A DNA stretch of 64,000 nucleotides. Source: Heliomicrobium undosum. GTDB lineage: Bacteria > Bacillota > Desulfitobacteriia > Heliobacteriales > Heliobacteriaceae. The notes under the pieces were generated by a model that was not told the origin of the DNA, made no database searches, and saw only the letters and a list, made by a program, of their open reading frames with translations. The stretch covers positions 124,001 through 188,000 of the forward strand of contig NZ_WXEY01000004.1 in assembly GCF_009877425.1 (NCBI RefSeq), given 5' to 3'. Below are positions 60,170 to 64,000 of this stretch, one piece after another. Within the stretch, counting starts at the first letter, position 1, and each line of letters begins with the position of its first letter. Made by a program: the position numbers and the translations under genes.

Positions 60170-60835
60170 ATGAAAAAAGCGCTCATTGCGCTTGGCGCGT
60201 CAACGCTGGTTGGCTTTTTCGGTATCATTCTACACGGGCAGCCGGACTCTCCCCCAGTTTTAAATGGTAAGGTGATGAAAGTTGCCGGTTCATTTCCGCA
60301 AAGAACCAAAGAAGAATTAATGATTAAATCTGAAGTAATAATCAAGGGTACAGTCAAAGACGTTGGCACGAGTAAATGGAGCAATCCGGATTTTAAAAAG
60401 GGAGAAAATATAAGGAATATCTTGCAGACGGATGTCTTTATCCATGTGGAAGAGGTTTTCAAAGGTACGCCGTACGATACCCAGCAGATTGCGGTAAGGA
60501 TTGATAAGGGAGAAACACCGACAACGAAAGTCACATCAGACGGCTATCCTGACTTTTCAAAAGGTGAGGAGGTCATATTGTTTCTGTCAAAAGATAATAG
60601 CGATGTCGCTAATCATGACGAAAGTTACTATGTCTTAACGGGGATGATTCAGGGAAAATATGAAGCAGACGGGGAAGGGAAGTATAAAAGCGCCTTGAGG
60701 GGCTTAACAGATGTGATTGAAAGGCCGAATTTTAGAGAAGAGATAGAAAAAGTGCTGGAAAAGGAAAGATTAAACACAAAAAGTGTTTCGACAGGGGAAA
60801 TACGGGAAATTAATAAAAAAGTTTTTGGTGAGTAA
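60170..60835 (+). CDS. Hypothetical exported or membrane-anchored protein
   Basis: A 221-residue protein with an N-terminal helix (MKKALIALGASTLVGFFGIIL) and no lipobox, so probably secreted or anchored. The rest is a polar alpha/beta domain (SEVIIKGTVKDVGTSKW, IHVEEVFKGTPYD, EEVILFLSKDNSD, YYVLTGMIQGKYEAD), a pattern reminiscent of small OB-like exported proteins of unknown role in Bacilli. GC is visibly lower than neighbours. GGGGGGGACC precedes ATG. Family not recognised. Confidence 0.7.
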   Translation: MKKALIALGASTLVGFFGIILHGQPDSPPVLNGKVMKVAGSFPQRTKEELMIKSEVIIKGTVKDVGTSKWSNPDFKKGENIRNILQTDVFIHVEEVFKGTPYDTQQIAVRIDKGETPTTKVTSDGYPDFSKGEEVILFLSKDNSDVANHDESYYVLTGMIQGKYEADGEGKYKSALRGLTDVIERPNFREEIEKVLEKERLNTKSVSTGEIREINKKVFGE

Positions 60836-60917
60836 GCAGACCTCGGAATGCCTGAGCAATCTACTGTCTTTGATAAATACATAAATAACTTAACTAATTT
60901 GACTGTACTGTATACAA

Positions 60918-60937
60918 ATCAATGGGCTTCCATTGAT
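60918..60937 (+). repeat. Perfect inverted repeat in the gap before flaG
   Basis: ATCAATGG (60918-60925) GCTT CCATTGAT (60930-60937). It is 83 bp past the stop of the previous gene and 119 bp before flaG. AT-rich flanks but no T run, so operator or weak terminator. Confidence 0.5.
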
Positions 60938-61055
60938 AATTAATAAGAAATTTAAATAGAATTATATGTGATGTGTGAAGGACTTTACAGCACGGTGTAG
61001 AATAAAACCCCACATACATCTTGAGGGGCAATTTCCTGCCGATGGGGGGCTAACC

Positions 61056-61487
61056 ATGAGTATTCAGAGCGTTAACGCGCCGGCGCCCTTTTTGTCCAAT
61101 GCCACGCCAAATGGGTCGCCGGCAATGCAGAACGGTGTCCAGACCGCTACAGCGGCGGTCATGGAGGACGAAACCGAAAAAGCGGTTGTAGCCGCGCAAA
61201 CCGTCCAAGCCGCCCAAACAGCCCAGTCCCAGCCCGCCCAGTCCCTCCAACCGGCACCTATCTCGAAAGACGCCTTGACGAAAAAGATGGAAGAGACGAA
61301 TGCCTTTTTGCAGTCGATTAACACGGATCTCCGGTTCCGCTGGCACGAAAAAGCGGAGCAGTTGATGGTGGAGGTCTATGACCACCGGAACGACAAGGTG
61401 TTAAAGACATTCCCGCCGAAGGAGTTCCTGGACACCCTGGCAAAAATCCGCGATTATGTAGGCTCTCTCATCGACAAAAAAGTGTGA
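61056..61487 (+). CDS. flaG: Flagellar protein FlaG
   Basis: A 143-residue protein. N-terminal ~85 residues are low-complexity Ala/Gln/Pro; the C-terminal domain MEETNAFLQSINTDLRFRWHEKAEQLMVEVYDHRNDKVLKTFPPKEFL is typical FlaG. It affects filament length and lies outside a flagellar cluster here. Start ATG is chosen because upstream codons are not flaG-like; GGGGGGCTAACC is a weak ribosome site. Confidence 0.88.
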   Translation: MSIQSVNAPAPFLSNATPNGSPAMQNGVQTATAAVMEDETEKAVVAAQTVQAAQTAQSQPAQSLQPAPISKDALTKKMEETNAFLQSINTDLRFRWHEKAEQLMVEVYDHRNDKVLKTFPPKEFLDTLAKIRDYVGSLIDKKV

Positions 61488-61493
61488 TCGAAT

Positions 61494-61572
61494 AACCCGC
61501 TGACGCCATGGGTGCGCCGGCGGGTTTGTTGTTGAAAGGAAAAACCCGCTGGCACTGTAGCGGGTTTTTTCG
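61494..61572 (+). terminator. Two tandem terminators after flaG
   Basis: AACCCGC (61494-61500) / GCGGGTTT (61520-61527), then AAAACCCGCT (61541-61550) / AGCGGGTTTTTT (61559-61570). The second also serves the - strand gene on the other side through its A tract. Confidence 0.85.
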
Positions 61573-61618
61573 TTTCTTATTTATTTGTTGTATGACGCCC
61601 ATTGTTCTATACTGTTCG

Positions 61619-62032
61619 CTACTCTTCGCTCCGCGCCCGAGGAAGCCGTTCGTCGATTTCCCAGGACTCTACGATCTGGCGGGCGGTACGGGAGTCGTAG
61701 CCCCGGCCCATCAGCAGGGTGATGGCGGTCGCTTCGCGCATGGCGTGGGGAACAGAGGTGACTTGGGCTTCCCGCAGGCCGTACTGGACGACCGGTTCGA
61801 TCGCCGAGAGGGTTTGAGCCCGGAGTTGGGCGCCGGTATAGCCCGGCGCGTAGCCGGGGCTAGGGTAGCTTGGCATCATGTAGCCGCTCCCCGGCAGGGG
61901 ATAAACAGCCGTAGGGCAGGCCGGTCTACAGTCGGGCGTGGCGTATCTCGGCATATCGCACCCGGGCGCAGGGGAATAGGCGCAACCGCCGGGATAGGGA
62001 TACCTGTAGCCATAGGGCTCCTGATGAGTCAT
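61619..62032 (-). CDS. Tyr/Pro/Gly-rich protein, possible spore coat component
   Basis: A 137-residue protein. Residues 1-65 are rich in Tyr, Pro and Gly with spaced cysteines (HQEPYGYRYPYPGGCAYSP), similar to coat proteins; the C-terminal ~65 residues form a helix pair (TLSAIEPVVQYGLREAQV, HAMREATAITLLMGRGYDSRTARQIVESW). No signal. ATG at 62032 is preceded by AAGGGGTG. Function unknown; coat assignment is by composition. Confidence 0.65.
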   Translation of the reverse strand: MTHQEPYGYRYPYPGGCAYSPAPGCDMPRYATPDCRPACPTAVYPLPGSGYMMPSYPSPGYAPGYTGAQLRAQTLSAIEPVVQYGLREAQVTSVPHAMREATAITLLMGRGYDSRTARQIVESWEIDERLPRARSEE

Positions 62033-62139
62033 CGGAAAACGCACCCCTTCAAGCATTGGATTGCCTTAGCACTAGAAATATATGAAATATCTGGTGCAAA
62101 GGGTACGGGGCGGCCTTGTGTTTTTATCGATCCGCTTGC

Positions 62140-62922
62140 CTATCCCAGGCTTGTTTTTTGTTTCCCTCGCAAGTCGGTTGTCTGTTCCGCTAGAACCTTG
62201 CCTGTAACGGCTGGAAGATTGGCCGCCCATTTCGTCCGGTCCAGCCAGGTCCGCAGGCGCTCTCCCGGTTTCCTCGGATTTACTCGCGCGCGCTGCGCCG
62301 TTCTCCTTTCCGTATCGTCCTTTTCCGCCTCTTCGCCCTCATCCGCATCTAAGTACGCGGTGAGGATGGCCTCGATCCGCTCCATGACGTCGTCATCATC
62401 CAGATAATGGCCGATCGGCACGGCCAGTCGGGGGATGCGGCCTAGTTTGCCGCCGGCCAGCAGGGTCCAGCCCGGCGCGCCGTTGCGCAACGTGCCTGAG
62501 GGACAGGCCTTGACACAGCGTCCGCAGGAAAGGCAGTCGTCGGAAAAACGGGGACCAGCGTCCGTCAATTCGACGAACCGCTCCGGGCATGCGTCGATAC
62601 AGGCGCCGCAGTAGAGGCAGGGGCTTTCGGTGATCTCCACAGGTGAGCGCGCCTGCAGGCCGAAGTCCCGGATCTGAGGCTGGGAGCAACTGTTGGGGCA
62701 ACCGGAGAGAGCGACCCGCAGGACGTTATGGGCCGAATGCGACTGGTGAGCGTTGAGGCGCCGGCGCAGCAGCACAGAGATGCGCCCCGCCAGATCGCCG
62801 GGGTCCAAAATCATATGGGGGCAGCCGCCGCCACGGCCGGGAGCGTCGCCTGCGCAGGATGCGCTGCCGCGGCAGGAAGTGACATCAAAAGGCGGCCGGC
62901 GGGGTTGAAGACGTTCCGTCAT
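62140..62922 (-). CDS. Siroheme/4Fe-4S protein of the sulfite/nitrite reductase family with ferredoxin domain
   Basis: A 260-residue protein. VTSCRGSASCAGDAPG gives two cysteines, VALSGCPNSCSQPQIRDFG the CxxxC siroheme/cluster motif of NiR/SiR, then a 2x4Fe-4S ferredoxin domain (SPCLYCGACIDACPERF and DDCLSCGRCVKACPSGT). The tail (~190-260) is charged. It is smaller than true reductases, like the small anaerobic SiR-like proteins of Clostridia. The ATG after GGAGGTGAGCCCC is chosen over an upstream start. Substrate (sulfite, nitrite or other) is unknown. Confidence 0.85.
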   Translation of the reverse strand: MTERLQPRRPPFDVTSCRGSASCAGDAPGRGGGCPHMILDPGDLAGRISVLLRRRLNAHQSHSAHNVLRVALSGCPNSCSQPQIRDFGLQARSPVEITESPCLYCGACIDACPERFVELTDAGPRFSDDCLSCGRCVKACPSGTLRNGAPGWTLLAGGKLGRIPRLAVPIGHYLDDDDVMERIEAILTAYLDADEGEEAEKDDTERRTAQRARVNPRKPGERLRTWLDRTKWAANLPAVTGKVLAEQTTDLRGKQKTSLG

Positions 62923-63025
62923 GGGGCTCACCTCCGCGTCGTGTTGGAACTCATTATACGCGCGATGGCTCGACAAAAAAGTGACAGCGATCATCCTCTG
63001 GGGTATGTCCAACGCTTGTGATTCG

Positions 63026-63160
63026 TGTTACAATATAGGTGGAAGCAATCCTTCAAAAGCCCCATCCCATCCCATCCCATCCCATCCCATCCCATCCCAT
63101 CCCATCCCATGCTAATTCCTATTTTGATCGAGGTTGACGCCGTTCCGAGCGGCGTCTTTT
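63026..63160 (+). ncRNA. Candidate short RNA containing CCCAU repeats
   Basis: An extended -10 TGTTACAAT (63026-63034) and a terminator GACGCCG (63136-63142) / CGGCGTC (63150-63156) with TTTT bracket about 120 bp whose main content is the CCCAT array. No ribosome site or start codon lies between. The -35 is not evident. Confidence 0.4.
63061..63110 (+). repeat. Pentanucleotide repeat (CCCAT)10
   Basis: Ten perfect CCCAT copies in 50 bases. Simple repeats of this length are rare in Firmicutes and prone to slippage, so copy number may vary between strains. It is outside coding sequence. Confidence 0.97.
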
Positions 63161-63464
63161 CGCGTTTTCATACTTTTTCAAGCCGCCGCATAGGCCTGTA
63201 GGGCGGGGCGGGATCACTCACTTGCGAAGGCCAAGCGGGTGAGGCGGCGATGACCGCCCTGCGGAAATTCTACGCTTCACTTCCGGACCGGAGGCCGGGC
63301 GGTGAGGCTTATTCTCGTTGCGCCGTATAAGTGTTTCTCAGCGGGGTCACGCTGAAAACGCCCGCCTCTTTGCGATGGTGGAAGTTGTCGAAATAAAGGA
63401 AAATCGTGGTCCTTTGCGGAATTAAGAGGGGAATCAGACCTGGGGAAAGGAGAGGTTCCCGATC
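63161..63464 (+). other. Structured GC-rich leader upstream of ispE
   Basis: About 300 bp with several self-complementary blocks: CCGCC/GGCGG near 63183-63210, CTCAC/GTGAG near 63217-63242, GGCGG/CCGCC near 63243-63260 and CCGG pairs near 63285-63300. No gene with a ribosome site is seen; veg and sspF, found here in Bacillus, are missing. Could be a folded leader or another RNA. Confidence 0.4.
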
Positions 63465-64000
63465 TTGCCTTTGCTGGCGCCAGCCAAAATCAACCTGGCC
63501 CTCGATGTGCTCGGCCGCCGCGCCGATGGGTACCATCAAGTGGTCATGGTCATGCAGACCATATCCCTCGTCGACAGGGTCACTGTCGACGTCAATGAGG
63601 GCCATTCGGCGATCCGTTTGGCCGGCGGGACCGAGGAGGCGCCGCCCGATGCGGATAACCTGGTCTACCGGGCTGCCCAGCTCGTCCGTGAGACCGCCGG
63701 CCTTTCCTACGGCGTCGACATCGAACTGGAAAAAGTGATTCCCGTGGCGGCCGGCCTGGCCGGCGGCAGTTCTGACGCGGCAGCGACGGTCAAGGCCATG
63801 AACCGCCTGTTCCGCCTCGGGTGGAGTGATATAGAGATGGAAGCCCTCTTGGCCCGCCTGGGATCGGACATCCCCTTTTTGGTGCGCGGAGGGACCGCCC
63901 TGGCGACGGGGCGGGGTGAGATCGTACATAGATTGCCCCCTGCGCCGGCCTTCTGGGTTGTCCTGGTCAAGCCGCCCTTCGGCGCCTCGACGCCCAAGGT
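63465..64000 (+). CDS. ispE: 4-diphosphocytidyl-2-C-methyl-D-erythritol kinase (3' end outside window)
   Basis: The first ~178 codons of a GHMP kinase in the non-mevalonate isoprenoid pathway. APAKINLALDVLGRRADGYHQVVMVMQTI at the start has the substrate Lys and Asn, and VIPVAAGLAGGSSDAAATVKAMN near 87 is the ATP-binding glycine loop; SDIPFLVRGGTALATGRGE near 140 follows. TTG start nine bases after AGGAGAGG. Same relative position (after yabG) as in B. subtilis. Confidence 0.93.
   Translation, partial: MPLLAPAKINLALDVLGRRADGYHQVVMVMQTISLVDRVTVDVNEGHSAIRLAGGTEEAPPDADNLVYRAAQLVRETAGLSYGVDIELEKVIPVAAGLAGGSSDAAATVKAMNRLFRLGWSDIEMEALLARLGSDIPFLVRGGTALATGRGEIVHRLPPAPAFWVVLVKPPFGASTPK

Overview
The window is a GC-rich (roughly 60% by eye), gene-dense bacterial chromosome segment. 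It looks like an endospore-forming, flagellated Clostridia-type Firmicute. The case rests on a block whose order matches the Bacillus subtilis csfB-yaaO-tmk-yaaR-holB-yaaT-yabA-rsmI-abrB-metG-tatD-yabE-rnmV-ksgA-(yabG)-ispE neighbourhood, on sporulation genes (csfB/gin, yabG, abrB with a Spo0A box) and on flaG. A heliobacterial or Desulfitobacterium-like anaerobe is my best guess from the 2Fe-2S ferredoxin, molybdopterin enzyme and siroheme/ferredoxin proteins, but the genus is inference. I saw no rRNA or tRNA genes, CRISPR array or intact insertion sequence.

Layout: (1) 1-5975, end of a SulP permease gene, then an attenuated operon for a BMP-type nucleoside ABC transporter with a nucleoside deaminase inside it. 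(2) 6212-11230, an arsenic locus: arsR-arsD-arsA on the + strand, facing a - strand arsR2, CSC-motif permease, thioredoxin-like protein and ferredoxin, with relics of an ACR3 pump and of a CcdA-like protein. (3) 11548-16093, a copper-amine-oxidase-like secreted protein, then an ECF transporter whose S component resembles TrpP and whose leader carries eleven GAG triplets in TRAP-site spacing plus a terminator. (4) 16463-25435, a hybrid histidine kinase, a cNMP-binding/SLC13 permease gene split by an amber codon, a Sel1 protein and a solitary PglX-like methyltransferase. (5) 25507-36740, assorted metabolism: cobI, a D-2-hydroxyacid dehydrogenase, znuA, a shortened SagB-type nitroreductase, ferredoxin, a divergent pyruvate kinase, a eukaryotic-type hexokinase and a lytic transglycosylase, plus very small genes with good ribosome sites. 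(6) 36951-50632, the conserved replication, translation and sporulation block. (7) 51015-58734, genes lying between ksgA and yabG: a molybdopterin oxidoreductase, an MCP-like protein with a C-terminal sensor, glnB-amt, and an AT-rich frameshifted SIR2-like gene. (8) 59124-64000, yabG, a secreted unknown, flaG, a coat-like protein, a siroheme/4Fe-4S protein, a CCCAT pentanucleotide array and the start of ispE.

The strongest regulatory signals read from the DNA are the TRAP-like leader (12489-12554, terminator 12615-12650), a Spo0A box just downstream of the abrB promoter (43508-43515), a pair of identical ArsR-type operators ATCAA-N6-TTGAT (10714-10729 and 11067-11082), and an attenuator in front of the nucleoside transporter (638-679). 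Several genes are visibly damaged: the ACR3 and CcdA-like relics, the amber-split SLC13 gene and the frameshifted SIR2-like gene.
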